Below are positions 1-9,601 of a DNA stretch of 64,000 nt, piece by piece. This DNA comes from Chryseobacterium piscicola (GTDB lineage: Bacteria > Bacteroidota > Bacteroidia > Flavobacteriales > Weeksellaceae). The position numbers and the translations under genes were made by a program. Positions within the stretch are counted from its first letter, which is position 1. Each line of letters starts with the position of its first letter. The notes under the pieces were generated by a model. The model saw only the letters and a program-made list of their open reading frames with translations. It was not told the DNA's origin and searched no databases. The stretch lies in the NCBI RefSeq assembly GCF_900156685.1, contig NZ_FTOJ01000011.1, positions 1-64,000 of the forward strand. Reading direction: 5' to 3'.

Positions 1-42
1 GCGCCGATGGTACTGCGAAAGCGGGAGAGTAGGTCGCCGCCA
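1..42 (+). rRNA. rrf: 5S rRNA, 3' end (cut by window start)
   Basis: The first ~42 bases carry the conserved 3' part of bacterial 5S rRNA: a GCGCCGATGGTACTGC block, then GCGGGAGAGTAGGTCGCCGCC. The 5' part lies outside the window. A strong intrinsic terminator follows about 10 bases later, so this is the end of an rRNA operon transcribed rightwards. No tRNA is visible after it. Confidence 0.93.
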
Positions 43-52
43 GTTTTTATTT

Positions 53-91
53 AAAAGTCTCATACATGTATTTGTATGAGACTTTTTTTTT
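53..91 (+). terminator. rRNA operon terminator
   Basis: A perfect 14-bp stem (53-66 with 73-86) closes a 6-base loop and runs into a T tract to position 91. It directly follows the 5S rRNA. Confidence 0.93.
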
Positions 92-242
92 GTCCCAAAA
101 TCTAAAATTTGAAATTTGAAATTCAAAATTCGGAGTAGCTGTTTTTTCTACGATATAAAACTTAGTACAGTAGCAATAGATTTTTAATTTTATTTGAAGA
201 ATAAGGGTATTACTAAAATAAAGTTTTTTGATGCCGAATACC

Positions 243-357
243 TTAGCCCTGATAGTAGCGGTTACCCCACAGCAAGGGTTGGAGCGCATGGGTTTTGGCG
301 GTGGAGAGTTTTGGAGCGAGGAGTAGAAGCGGATAGCAGGAAATAGCTCCTTAAAAA
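243..357 (+). repeat. Dispersed structured element, copy 1
   Basis: It begins with AGCCCTGATAGTAGCGG and ends with AAGCGGATAGCAGG followed by AATAGCTCC. The same two end blocks bracket the copy at 56484-56602 (AGCCCTGATGGGAACGG and AGTGGACAGCAGG), and a more diverged copy lies at 46270-46385. The middle of this copy has diverged and lacks the T-rich/A-rich arm pair found in the others. Confidence 0.65.
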
Positions 358-712
358 GAAATATTCAGGTGTTATTTGTTTAGAATCACTTTTAGAAAAA
401 ACTCTACTTGCAATTTTTTTTTAGACTTTTATTTGTTGGGTAATTTTAAGTAAATTAATTATTTTACTATCGTTAGATAATTTACAATTATAGAATCTCC
501 TTCAATTAATCTGCTTTTTTCTGCTTATAGAAATATCTTTTCAGATACATTACCATTGTTTTGACAATATGTAATTGATTATTTGGTAAGTTCAATCCCA
601 ACAAATATATTCCTAGACAGTTTATGGTATTTTTATTATATTCTTTTAATTAACGTAACGAAAAACGCATGCTTAAAATGAACTGCGGTTTTTAATTACC
701 TAATATAGTTTC

Positions 713-772
713 TTAATTTTCTTGTTGCTTAATCCAATTCAATGCAGAGTGTGCTTCGAAAATTGATACTTG
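713..772 (-). pseudogene. Relic of an aconitase 3' end
   Basis: Read on the minus strand this gives SIFEAHSALNWIKQQEN and a TAA stop. The intact aconitase at 3748-6015 ends in [17 protein letters not shown] and the same stop; 12 of 17 residues agree. At the DNA level 39 of the first 48 bases match (713-760 against 3748-3795). Upstream of this (position 772 and beyond) the frame can no longer be aligned. It is therefore a degraded remnant of a second aconitase gene end, not an active gene. Confidence 0.75.
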
Positions 773-1071
773 TAAGGTGAGTTTTTTTGGTTTTGGCGGT
801 TACTACACCTTGTATTTCCTTTTAGTTTATTGTTTTGGTTTTTTGTGCTAGACTCAATGTAGAGGAAACAATAGAAAGCACGATTATGGTTTTCTCCAAC
901 TTGAAATTTACTTTGATTTTATAGAGAAAGACAATTATTATGTGTTGCATTTTAATTTTAGTATGCACAATTTCAACAACTTGCCTTAAGTTACAATTAA
1001 TTTTCGTTTCTTTGCAACTTAATATTTAGTAGCCATTAAATTACATAATGTCGAATTTCAATAAAACACAA

Positions 1072-2271
1072 ATGAATTTATTTAAAACAGTATATGCAAT
1101 TGTATTTCTGTTACCTTTTTTTTGTTTTTCCCAAAATATTGGTATAAAAACACAATCTCCCACACAAACATTAGATGTAAACGGATCAATAAGAGTACGA
1201 TCTATCAATACAGCAGGAACTAGCACTGTTAAAGATTCTATATTGGTTTTTGAAAATGACGGAGTATTAAAATATGCTTCTTCTTCACAAATAATTCAGC
1301 AAGTTCCACAGGGTGTTTTTCCTATGGTTACCAATGCAAAACTTATTGGTACAGGAACTTCTTCTAATACTTTAGGCATTTCATCTCTTTCTGCAGGTAT
1401 AAATCAAGCATTGGGTTGGAATAATCTTTTGGGTTGGACACCGGTAGACCAAATAAGTTCCAGCAACTGGCTTAGTGTGGGAAACGGAAATACATTGGCA
1501 ACAAACTTTCTAGGAGCTACCAATGATATTAGTTTTGATATACGTTCTAATAATACAACCATGCTGCAATTTGGGAGAAGACAGACTTTAGGTCTTTTTG
1601 ATTCCAGCATTACTGGTTTGTATCCATATAATCAACCTAACGATGCTGTAACTTACATAAGAGGAACCAATGGCAATTCTTCATTACAATTTGAATCTTC
1701 TATGAGCCAGACCTATAAACCTGTCTTTTTTACAGACAGTAATGGTAATTTTGGATTTCGTGGTTCGGCTGCAGGTAATGATTGGTTTGAGGTAACTTCG
1801 TCCGGAATCAGTAATAACGCTTCACTTCAATTTACTATAGGAGACGAAGGAAACGAGCCTATTGTTTTTAGAAAGTATAACAATTCTACCAATTCTTTTA
1901 TAGAAATGATGCGCATGCAGGGATTAGGACTTAATAATAGAGTTACTGTGGGTATTAATGTGAATGGCAGCCAGCCCAATTCTACATTTGAAGTAAAGGG
2001 TTCTGTTTCAAGAAGTATTTCCCAAATTACTGCAAGTACCACTTTAACAGAGTCTCAATACACTGTTCTTCTTAATAATTCAAACACGATAACGATTACA
2101 TTACCCTCTGCATCTGCATTTAGAGGGCGTATTTATGTTTTAAAGAAACTCACTTCAAATACGGTAAATATTTCAAGTTATTTAAATAGGCTAAGTTCGT
2201 CGGCTACAGTTTTACCCAATGGCGTTACTCAGCTACAGAGTGACGGAACCAATTGGCAACAAATTAATTAA
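1072..2271 (+). CDS. Secreted protein, tandem paralogue 1
   Basis: About 399 residues. The N-terminus is a signal peptide (hydrophobic run, cleavage probably after CFS before QNIGI). It is followed by a segment of the type GI.T..PT.TLDVNGS.RVR, common in Bacteroidetes surface proteins and in tail-fibre-like head domains. The body is rich in Ser, Thr, Asn and Gly and ends in LQSDGTNW.QIN. It is clearly paralogous to the next gene, 14 bases downstream, and shares its RSNNT.ML.FGRRQTLGL core. No type IX secretion C-terminal domain is recognisable. The upstream ATG at 1048 adds eight residues; 1072 is preferred because it aligns with the start of the paralogue. The function is unknown; an exported surface or appendage protein is likely. 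Confidence 0.75.
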   Translation: MNLFKTVYAIVFLLPFFCFSQNIGIKTQSPTQTLDVNGSIRVRSINTAGTSTVKDSILVFENDGVLKYASSSQIIQQVPQGVFPMVTNAKLIGTGTSSNTLGISSLSAGINQALGWNNLLGWTPVDQISSSNWLSVGNGNTLATNFLGATNDISFDIRSNNTTMLQFGRRQTLGLFDSSITGLYPYNQPNDAVTYIRGTNGNSSLQFESSMSQTYKPVFFTDSNGNFGFRGSAAGNDWFEVTSSGISNNASLQFTIGDEGNEPIVFRKYNNSTNSFIEMMRMQGLGLNNRVTVGINVNGSQPNSTFEVKGSVSRSISQITASTTLTESQYTVLLNNSNTITITLPSASAFRGRIYVLKKLTSNTVNISSYLNRLSSSATVLPNGVTQLQSDGTNWQQIN

Positions 2272-2285
2272 TAATTTTCACTACT

Positions 2286-3473
2286 ATGAAAGTCTTCTAT
2301 TTTATATTTTCCTTCTTTCCTTTCTTGATTTTCAGTCAGGTAGGGATTAATACTACAAATCCTACGCATACATTAGACGTTAACGGAAGCTTAAGAGTAA
2401 GAGGAATAACTCAGGCGGGTTCTAATGCTGCTGCTAAAGATTCAATTATGGCTTTTGATAGCGATGGTGTGATAAAGTACGTTTCGGCAACGTCTATTGC
2501 TTCATTAGCAGATGCAGGTTCTGTAAAAGTAGTTACCAATTCTACCTTATCCGGAAATGGTTCTACAGCAAGCCCCTTGGGAATTGCGCAGCAAGGTGCA
2601 ACAGCCAATCAAGTGTTAACTTGGAATGGTACATCTTGGGTTCCTGCTAATCAAGCAGGTGCGTCTAATTGGCTTCTTACAGGAAACAGCAATGTTACAT
2701 CTGCAAATTTTTTAGGAACAATCAATGATGTTCCAATGTCAATACGATCTAATAACACATCAATGCTGGAGTTTGGGAGAAGACAGACATTAGGACTTTA
2801 TGAGAGTACATCTAGCCTTATTCCTTACAATCAACCGGATGCGTCGGTAACATACGTTCGAGGAACAAGTGGTGTTTCGGCACTGCAATTTGAAGCAGGA
2901 GGAGCTAGTTTTTACAAACCTATCATTTTCACAGATGCTTCCGGAAACTTTTTGATGAGAGGTTCTAGTGCAGGCACAGATTTTTTTGAACTCGGTAGTG
3001 CAGGAACAAGCGATAATGGGCAAATGGTTTTCACGATAGGAGATGATGGTAATGAGCCTATGATCTTCAGAAAATATAACTATTCTCCAGCTGCTTACGT
3101 TGAAATGATGCGTATGCAGGGAACAGGTCTTAATGCTAACGTGAGAGTAGGGATTAATATGGCAGGAACTACAGCCAACTCTACATTTCAGGTAAACGGA
3201 TCTGTTTCTCAATCTGTCGCTACCATTACAGCAAGTACAACTTTAGATGAAAATTTCTTTACCGTAATAGCCAATAACGCTTCTGCGATTACCATCACGC
3301 TTCCTGCTGCATCTTCTTGCCCTGGAAGAATGTATATCGTGAAAAAGAATACAAGTGTGGGAACTACAAATATTACTTCTTTTATCAACAGTTTAGGGAC
3401 TACAGTGGGCACCATTACAACCGGTGTTTACCAACTCCAGAGTGACGGAACGAATTGGCACCAAATAAATTAA
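2286..3473 (+). CDS. Secreted protein, tandem paralogue 2
   Basis: 395 residues with a short signal peptide (MKVFYFIFSFFPFLIFSQ) followed by VGINTTNPTHTLDVNGSLRVRG. It matches the preceding gene along nearly its whole length, including FGRRQTLGL, the Y.V/IRGT block, the IGD.GNEP..FRKYN block and the LQSDGTNW.QIN end. It begins 14 bases after that gene and is followed by a terminator, so the two form a bicistronic unit made by tandem duplication. No catalytic motif is visible; a structural or adhesive envelope role is an inference. Confidence 0.78.
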   Translation: MKVFYFIFSFFPFLIFSQVGINTTNPTHTLDVNGSLRVRGITQAGSNAAAKDSIMAFDSDGVIKYVSATSIASLADAGSVKVVTNSTLSGNGSTASPLGIAQQGATANQVLTWNGTSWVPANQAGASNWLLTGNSNVTSANFLGTINDVPMSIRSNNTSMLEFGRRQTLGLYESTSSLIPYNQPDASVTYVRGTSGVSALQFEAGGASFYKPIIFTDASGNFLMRGSSAGTDFFELGSAGTSDNGQMVFTIGDDGNEPMIFRKYNYSPAAYVEMMRMQGTGLNANVRVGINMAGTTANSTFQVNGSVSQSVATITASTTLDENFFTVIANNASAITITLPAASSCPGRMYIVKKNTSVGTTNITSFINSLGTTVGTITTGVYQLQSDGTNWHQIN

Positions 3474-3478
3474 TTCAA

Positions 3479-3511
3479 AAAGATCAGACAGAAATGTTTG
3501 ATCTTTTTTTT
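3479..3511 (+). terminator. Terminator after the tandem secreted proteins
   Basis: A 12-bp stem (3479-3490 with 3495-3506, one G-U pair), GAAA loop and T run begin five bases after the stop codon at 3473. Confidence 0.9.
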
Positions 3512-3695
3512 GCTGCAAATTTCTATTTCAAGAACTAGAGATTCTGTGATTCTTTTAACTACAGAAACAGAAAATCTACACGACGGAATTTCTGATGAAA
3601 GATGCTTAAGTATTATGCATGATTTACAATTATGATGGAATAATTGTTGATTTTCGGAAGGCAAAAGAGCAGTTTTACTCAAAATAACATACAAG

Positions 3696-3730
3696 TAAAA
3701 AAGCAACTCCAAATTTGAAGTTGCTTTCAT
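3696..3730 (-). terminator. Terminator of the aconitase gene
   Basis: An inverted repeat (AAGCAACTCC / GAAGTTGCTT with an AAATTT loop) lies just beyond the minus-strand stop at 3748. Read on the minus strand it ends in a T run. Confidence 0.8.
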
Positions 3731-3747
3731 TATATATAACAGAAATT

Positions 3748-6015
3748 TTAATTTTCCTGTTGTTTAATTAAATTCAGTGCAGAACCTGCTTTGAACCAAT
3801 CAATTTGTTGGTCATTATACGTATGATTTGCTAAAACAACGTCCTTCGTTCCATTGGTGTGAATAAACTCTAATGTCAATTGTTTTCCAGGTGCAAACTG
3901 ATCTAGATCTAAAAAGTTAACCACATCGTCTTCCTGAATTTTGTCGTAATCAGCTTCATTGGCAAAAGTTAATCCCAACATTCCCTGCTTTTTCAGGTTG
4001 GTTTCGTGGATTCTTGCAAAAGATTTTACCAAAACAGCTTTTACACCAAGATGTCTCGGTTCCATTGCTGCATGCTCTCTAGAAGAACCTTCACCATAGT
4101 TTTGATCTCCTACTACAATCGAAGGAATTCCGGCAGCTTTGTAAGCTCGCTGTACAGCAGGAACTTCACCGTAAGAACCATCAAGCTGATTCTTAACTTT
4201 GTTGGTTTCCATGTTGTAAGCATTTACCGCTCCGATCAACATGTTGTTTGAGATGTTATCTAAATGTCCTCTGTATTTCAACCACGGTCCTGCCATAGAA
4301 ATATGGTCTGTTGTACATTTTCCGAAAGCTTTGATTAAAACTCTCGCTCCGGTAATATTTTTACCATCCCAAGCTGGGAATTCTTCCAACAATTGAAGTC
4401 TGTCTGAAGTTGGGCTTACCTTTACTTCCACACCAGAACCATCTGCTGAAGGAGCTTGATAACCATTATCGTCTACTGCAAATCCTTTCGCTGGTAATTC
4501 AAAACCTTGAGGCTCGTTTAATCTTATTTGTTCTCCGTTTTCGGCCGTTAATGTATCTGTAATCGGATTAAAATCTAATCTTCCTGAAATGGCAATGGCT
4601 GCCACCATTTCCGGAGAAGCTACAAATGCATGGGTATTTGGGTTTCCGTCTGCTCTTTTGGCAAAGTTTCTGTTGAAAGAGTGAATGATCGAGTTTTTCT
4701 CGCCTTTTTCAGCGCCTTCTCTGTCCCATTGTCCGATACATGGTCCGCAAGCATTGGTAAAGATTCTGGCATTTTCAAATTTTCTGAAAGAATCTAAGAA
4801 TCCGTCTCTTTCAGCTGTGAATTTTACTTGCTCAGAACCAGGGTTAATTCCTAAGATCGCTTTAGGTTTCACGCCTTTTGCTACGGCATCTTCTACAATA
4901 GAAGCAGCTCTCGACAAATCTTCATACGAAGAATTAGTACAAGAACCAATCAATGCCCATTCTACTTCAATTGGCCATCCGTTTGCTATAGCTTTTTCTT
5001 TGAATTCAGAAACAGGAGTAGCTAAATCTGGTGTAAACGGACCGTTCAAATGAGGAGCCAATTCTGAAAGGTTAATTTCAATTACCTGATCAAAATATTG
5101 TTCTGGGTTTGCATACACTTCTGCATCACCTGTTAAATGTTCTGCAATTTTATCTGCAGCATCTACAACATCTTGTCTTCCTGTAGAAGCAAGGTATCTT
5201 CTCATAGAATCATCGTATCCGAAAGTAGAAGTAGTAGCGCCAATTTCAGCTCCCATGTTACAGATAGTTCCTTTTCCTGTTGCTGATAAAGATATGGCAC
5301 CGTCACCGAAGTATTCTACGATGCATCCTGTGCCGCCTTTTACGGTAAGAATTCCGGCAACTTTTAGGATAACATCTTTTGCGGAAGTCCAGCCAGACAT
5401 TTTACCGGTTAATTTTACACCGATTAATTTTGGCATTTTCAATTCCCAAGCCATTCCTGCCATTACGTCAACTGCATCTGCACCACCAACTCCGATGGCA
5501 ACCATACCTAAACCTCCTGCGTTCACTGTATGAGAATCTGTTCCGATCATCATTCCTCCAGGGAATGCGTAGTTTTCTAAAACCACTTGATGAATAATTC
5601 CGGCTCCCGGTTTCCAGAAACCAATTCCATATTTATCACAAACCGAACCTAAGAAATTGAAAACCTCAGAGTTTTTATTAATTCCTTCCTGTAAATCGGC
5701 TTCTGCACCTACTCTTGCCTGAATAAGGTGATCTGCGTGAGCAGTTGAAGGAACAGCAACTTTGGCTTTTCCTGCCTGCATAAATTGTAAAAGAGCCATT
5801 TGTGCAGTAGCATCCTGCATTGCCACTCTGTCCGGAGCGAAATCTACGTAGGAATTTCCTCTTTCATGTTCTTTTGTAGCGTTTCCTTCCCACAAGTGGG
5901 TGTAAAGAATTTTTTCTGAAAGTGTCAACGGTTTTCCAGTTATCTGTCTTGCTGCAGCAATACGTTCAGGGTAGCGTTCGTACACTTTTTTAATCATGTC
6001 GATGTCGAAAGTCAT
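3748..6015 (-). CDS. acn: Aconitate hydratase, mitochondrial type
   Basis: 755 residues. It isomerises citrate and isocitrate through cis-aconitate in the TCA cycle, in the cytoplasm. The three [4Fe-4S] ligands are visible as GSCTNS (Cys near residue 358) and ACGPCIGQW (Cys near 421 and 424), the same spacing as in mitochondrial aconitase. Length and the early block [17 protein letters not shown] fit that branch rather than the AcnA/IRP branch. The start is [16 protein letters not shown]. The next gene upstream on the same strand is acnB, of a different aconitase family; 440 bases with a terminator separate them, so they are probably transcribed independently. A decayed copy of this gene's 3' end lies at 713-772. 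Confidence 0.95.
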   Translation of the reverse strand: MTFDIDMIKKVYERYPERIAAARQITGKPLTLSEKILYTHLWEGNATKEHERGNSYVDFAPDRVAMQDATAQMALLQFMQAGKAKVAVPSTAHADHLIQARVGAEADLQEGINKNSEVFNFLGSVCDKYGIGFWKPGAGIIHQVVLENYAFPGGMMIGTDSHTVNAGGLGMVAIGVGGADAVDVMAGMAWELKMPKLIGVKLTGKMSGWTSAKDVILKVAGILTVKGGTGCIVEYFGDGAISLSATGKGTICNMGAEIGATTSTFGYDDSMRRYLASTGRQDVVDAADKIAEHLTGDAEVYANPEQYFDQVIEINLSELAPHLNGPFTPDLATPVSEFKEKAIANGWPIEVEWALIGSCTNSSYEDLSRAASIVEDAVAKGVKPKAILGINPGSEQVKFTAERDGFLDSFRKFENARIFTNACGPCIGQWDREGAEKGEKNSIIHSFNRNFAKRADGNPNTHAFVASPEMVAAIAISGRLDFNPITDTLTAENGEQIRLNEPQGFELPAKGFAVDDNGYQAPSADGSGVEVKVSPTSDRLQLLEEFPAWDGKNITGARVLIKAFGKCTTDHISMAGPWLKYRGHLDNISNNMLIGAVNAYNMETNKVKNQLDGSYGEVPAVQRAYKAAGIPSIVVGDQNYGEGSSREHAAMEPRHLGVKAVLVKSFARIHETNLKKQGMLGLTFANEADYDKIQEDDVVNFLDLDQFAPGKQLTLEFIHTNGTKDVVLANHTYNDQQIDWFKAGSALNLIKQQEN

Positions 6016-6456
6016 ATCTAAATTTAATTTTTCTGTTTTTTGTAAATTTTCTATTCTTAATTTAGTGAATATCTGCTTAAGCTAAATATTTTATCTTGAA
6101 CACAAGGCACACAGAGACTTTTTTGACTGCTAAATGCTTTTAAGGTTCACAAAGCCGTAAACTTAAAAAAGAACTCAAAGGTTCATCAATCATTCAATTT
6201 AAAGTAGAAAATTTTAATCCTTTATAATTCATCAAATACTGTTCCCTCAATCCACAAAAAGGGATAAATATGATGAATGACTGAGATTATTTATAACTAT
6301 CAAGTTAAGGAAAAATAAAATTTCGGTTATTGATTTAAGATAAAATAAATTAGATAGGGCTTAAATGGAAGCGTTCTAAACAAAAAATGGAAGACTTCCA
6401 AAAGAAATCTTCCATTTTATATTTAAAAAAGTCTTTCGACTAAAATTTAAAATCTA
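6016..6456. other. Intergenic stretch between the two aconitases
   Basis: About 440 bases without a gene. Near 6100-6170 are CACAAGGCACACAGAG and AAGGTTCACAAAG words, resembling simple dispersed motifs also seen at 56170-56200. The acnB terminator is near the right end. No promoter matching TAnnTTTG was found for the leftward aconitase gene. Confidence 0.5.
6384..6418 (-). terminator. Terminator of acnB (bidirectional shape)
   Basis: AAAATGGAAGA (6384-6394) pairs with TCTTCCATTTT (6408-6418). It lies 39 bases beyond the acnB stop on the minus strand. Confidence 0.8.
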
Positions 6457-9237
6457 TTAATGACCCACAGTTACCAATTCTTTGATAGACGGAACGAAAG
6501 TCGTTAAATCAATACCTTCCACTGCTTCTTTGTATTCTTCAATGTTTGGGATTCTTCCCATAATTGCAGAAAGTACAACAACTGGTGTAGAAGCCAATAG
6601 AGATTCTCCTTTTTTACGTTCAGAATCTTCAACCACTCTTCCTTGGAAAAGTCTTGTAGAAGTTGCCAAAACAGTGTCTCCTTTCTCGGCTTTTTCTTGG
6701 TTACCCATACAAAGGTTACAACCGGGACGCTCCAGATACATCATATTTTCATATTCTGTACGAGCAGCACCTTTCGGAGCATTGTCATTAAATTCGAAAC
6801 CTGAATATTTTTCTAGTAATTCCCAATCGCCTTCCGCTTTCAATTCATCGATGATGTTGTAAGTTGGAGCAGCAACTACAAGCGGTGCGCTGAATTCCAC
6901 TTTACCATTTTTTCTTTCAATATTTCTCAACATTTGAGAAACGATTTTCAAGTCGCCTTTGTGAACCATACAAGATCCTACGAAGCCAAGATCTACTTTT
7001 TTGTCTCCGCCATAGAAAGTAAGATCTCTGATGGTATCGTGCGTGTATCTTTTAGAAACATCTTCGTTATTTACATCCGGGTCAGCAATCATTGGCTCAA
7101 CAATAATATCAAGATCAACAACTACTTCTGCGTAATAACTAGCATTAGAGTCTGGTGTTAAAGCTGGTTTTTCACCAGATTTAATTTCTGTAATTCTCTT
7201 GTTTGCTTTATTAATTAATCCCTGAAGAACCTGATTGTGGTTGTCCATTCCTTTGTCTATCATAATCTGGATTCTGCCTTTCGCAATTTCCAATGATTCG
7301 ATCAGAGTGTCGTCTTCAGAAATACAGATTGAAGCTTTTGCTTTCATTTCTGCAGTCCAGTCAGTGAATGTAAATGCTTGATCCGCAGGAAGTGTTCCGA
7401 TGTGAACCTCGATAATTCTACCTTGGAAGACGTTTTCTCCACCAAACTGCTGCAACATCTGCAATTGAGTTGCGTGTACCACATCACGGAAATCCATATG
7501 CTGCTTCATATCGCCTTTGAAAGTCACCTTTACAGATTCCGGAATCGGCATAGATGCTTCACCAGTCGCCAATGCTAATGCAACAGTTCCTGAGTCAGCT
7601 CCGAACGCCACACCTTTAGACATTCTTGTGTGAGAATCTCCACCAATAATGATTGCCCATTCGTCGATGGTAATATCATTCAGAACCTTATGAATAACAT
7701 CTGTCATTGCGTGGTATTCACCTTTCGGGTCGCGCGCAGTGATTAAACCAAAATCATTCATAAATTTCATCAATCTAGGAATGTTTGCTTGAGCTTTTTT
7801 ATCCCAAACAGAAGCGGTATGACAACCAGATTGGTAAGCACCGTCAACGATTGGAGAAATAACTGTTGCAGCCATCGATTCCAATTCCTGAGCGGTCATC
7901 AAACCAGTTGTATCCTGAGAACCAACGATGTTAACTTCTACACGAACATCAGAACCAGCGTGCAGCACTTTTCCTGGCGCTAAACCAACAGCGTTTTTAT
8001 TAAATATTTTTTCAACAGCCGTAAGACCAACACCTTCTTTAGTAATTTCTTTTGATGGCGCATAAACAGTTGGGATTTCTATTCCTAAAATGTTTGAAGC
8101 CCAAGTCTGTAATTTTTTACCAAAAACGATAGCGTAAGAACCACCCGCTTTGATGAATTCCATCTTTTGCGGCGTGAAAGATTTAGAAATATCTTTCAGT
8201 TCCTGATCGCCGTTGTATAATTTTTTAGTCTTTGTATTAATAGTAAGAACTGTTCCTGTAGCTACAGAATAAACTTCCTCAAGGATGGGTTCGTTGTTTT
8301 CATTACGGATTACATTACCTTCGGCATCTAGTTTTTTCACCCAGTTTTGAAGATCGATACCAATTCCACCAGTCACGTCAACAGTAGTTAGGAAAATTGG
8401 AGAAATCCCATTTGTTCCACCTACGATTGGTGCGAAATTTACAAAAGGGATGTAAGGACTTGCTTGTTTACCTGTCCAAAGTGCCACATTATTTACACCA
8501 GACATTCTGGATGATCCAACGCCCATTGTACCTTTTTCAGCAATCAGCATCACACTTTTGTCAGGGTGCTGTGCCTGCAAAGCTTGGATTTCTTTCTGAG
8601 CTTCTGGCGTCATCATACACTTACCGTGAAGTTCACGATCTGATCTAGAGTGTGCCTGGTTTCCCGGAGACAATAGATCTGTTGAGATATCACCTTCGCC
8701 AGCGATGTATGTTACTACTTTTATTTCTTCCGCAGCTTCGGGAAGTTTTGTGAAGAATTCTGCCTGTGCGTAGCTTTCAATGATTTCTTTTGCGATTTCA
8801 TTTCCGTTGTTGAATGCTTCTTTCAAACGGTCTGTGTCTGCTTCGTAAAGGAAAACCTGTGTTTTAAGAACGGTTGCTGCTTCTTTGGCAATATTTTCGT
8901 CCGTACCAAGAGCAAGATCTAATAGTGCTTCGATAGAAGGACCACCTTTCATATGAGATAGTAACTCAAATGCAAAAGCAGGCGTGATTTCTTTTACTAG
9001 GGATTCACCTAATATGATTTCTTTTAAAAATTGAGCTTTTACACCAGCAGCACTTGTAGTTCCCGGTAAAGCATTGTAAATGAAAAATTTCAAAGAATCT
9101 GACCTGTATTCATTGTCGTTATCTTTTATTTGCGAAATAATCTCGCTTAATAATTCTGCACCGTCAATTGGCTTAGGATGTAGCCCTTGGTTTTTTCTTT
9201 CTTCAATCTCTTGGATGTAATCCTGATAAATATTCAT
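6457..9237 (-). CDS. acnB: Bifunctional aconitate hydratase 2 / 2-methylisocitrate dehydratase
   Basis: 926 residues, longer than the ~865 of enterobacterial AcnB. The order is as in AcnB: an N-terminal helical HEAT-like domain (about 1-170), the swivel domain placed before the core, then the catalytic domains. The iron-sulphur ligands are in VGSCMVHKGD (near residue 755) and RPGCNLCMGN (near 836 and 839). The substrate loop HSRSDRELHGKCMM is also present. It acts in the TCA cycle and can serve the methylcitrate cycle. It starts at MNIYQDYIQEIEE. It is the second aconitase in 6 kb; the two folds are ancient paralogues, so this is redundancy, not recent duplication. Confidence 0.96.
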   Translation of the reverse strand: MNIYQDYIQEIEERKNQGLHPKPIDGAELLSEIISQIKDNDNEYRSDSLKFFIYNALPGTTSAAGVKAQFLKEIILGESLVKEITPAFAFELLSHMKGGPSIEALLDLALGTDENIAKEAATVLKTQVFLYEADTDRLKEAFNNGNEIAKEIIESYAQAEFFTKLPEAAEEIKVVTYIAGEGDISTDLLSPGNQAHSRSDRELHGKCMMTPEAQKEIQALQAQHPDKSVMLIAEKGTMGVGSSRMSGVNNVALWTGKQASPYIPFVNFAPIVGGTNGISPIFLTTVDVTGGIGIDLQNWVKKLDAEGNVIRNENNEPILEEVYSVATGTVLTINTKTKKLYNGDQELKDISKSFTPQKMEFIKAGGSYAIVFGKKLQTWASNILGIEIPTVYAPSKEITKEGVGLTAVEKIFNKNAVGLAPGKVLHAGSDVRVEVNIVGSQDTTGLMTAQELESMAATVISPIVDGAYQSGCHTASVWDKKAQANIPRLMKFMNDFGLITARDPKGEYHAMTDVIHKVLNDITIDEWAIIIGGDSHTRMSKGVAFGADSGTVALALATGEASMPIPESVKVTFKGDMKQHMDFRDVVHATQLQMLQQFGGENVFQGRIIEVHIGTLPADQAFTFTDWTAEMKAKASICISEDDTLIESLEIAKGRIQIMIDKGMDNHNQVLQGLINKANKRITEIKSGEKPALTPDSNASYYAEVVVDLDIIVEPMIADPDVNNEDVSKRYTHDTIRDLTFYGGDKKVDLGFVGSCMVHKGDLKIVSQMLRNIERKNGKVEFSAPLVVAAPTYNIIDELKAEGDWELLEKYSGFEFNDNAPKGAARTEYENMMYLERPGCNLCMGNQEKAEKGDTVLATSTRLFQGRVVEDSERKKGESLLASTPVVVLSAIMGRIPNIEEYKEAVEGIDLTTFVPSIKELVTVGH

Positions 9238-9577
9238 AATATTAGAAGTCTTTTCAATCTTTATTCTAGGTGTTTACAGTTTTTGGGCTGTAAATATTTA
9301 TAGCGAATCTGCAAATTGTTTGATTGATAGTCAAACAGTTGTAATGTAAGGTAATGTTTTTAACAAAAAAAGTGAAAAACAATTGCCTTCAATTTTTTAA
9401 AAAACAAAATTTAAAATATCTTTTGACTACATAAATTGTTCAAAAGTGTTTCTGGGAATGTTTTATTAAAAAATGAAACATTTAAAAATGTGTTCAAATT
9501 TACGAATTTTTACTATTTTTTTAAAGCATCACTATTTAGATTCTTTATAAATATGGGTTTTATAAATTCTATTTTAT

Positions 9578-9585
9578 TATTTTTG
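9578..9585 (+). promoter_or_regulatory. -7 promoter element of the WG-repeat gene
   Basis: TATTTTTG matches the flavobacterial TAnnTTTG box and lies 16 bases before the ATG at 9602. No clear TTG is seen at the -33 spacing. Confidence 0.5.
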
Positions 9586-9601
9586 AAGTATAAAACAGAA
9601 C

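Larger units (their letters stand above)
92..1047. other. Gene-free stretch after the rRNA operon
   Basis: About 950 bases with no convincing gene. Two things can be recognised and are listed separately: a copy of a structured dispersed element near 243-357 and a decayed aconitase 3' end at 713-772. The rest is AT-rich. The only long open frame (47-289, minus) starts inside the repeat and has a composition unlike a protein, so it is not called. Confidence 0.7.

Noticed and set aside
47..289. 80-codon frame on the minus strand after the 5S rRNA
   Set aside because: It runs through the rRNA terminator and a dispersed element and has no protein-like pattern.
2790..3212. 140-codon minus-strand frame opposite the second secreted gene
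   Set aside because: Shadow of a real gene: Cys/His/Ser-rich composition typical of antisense frames, with no motif.
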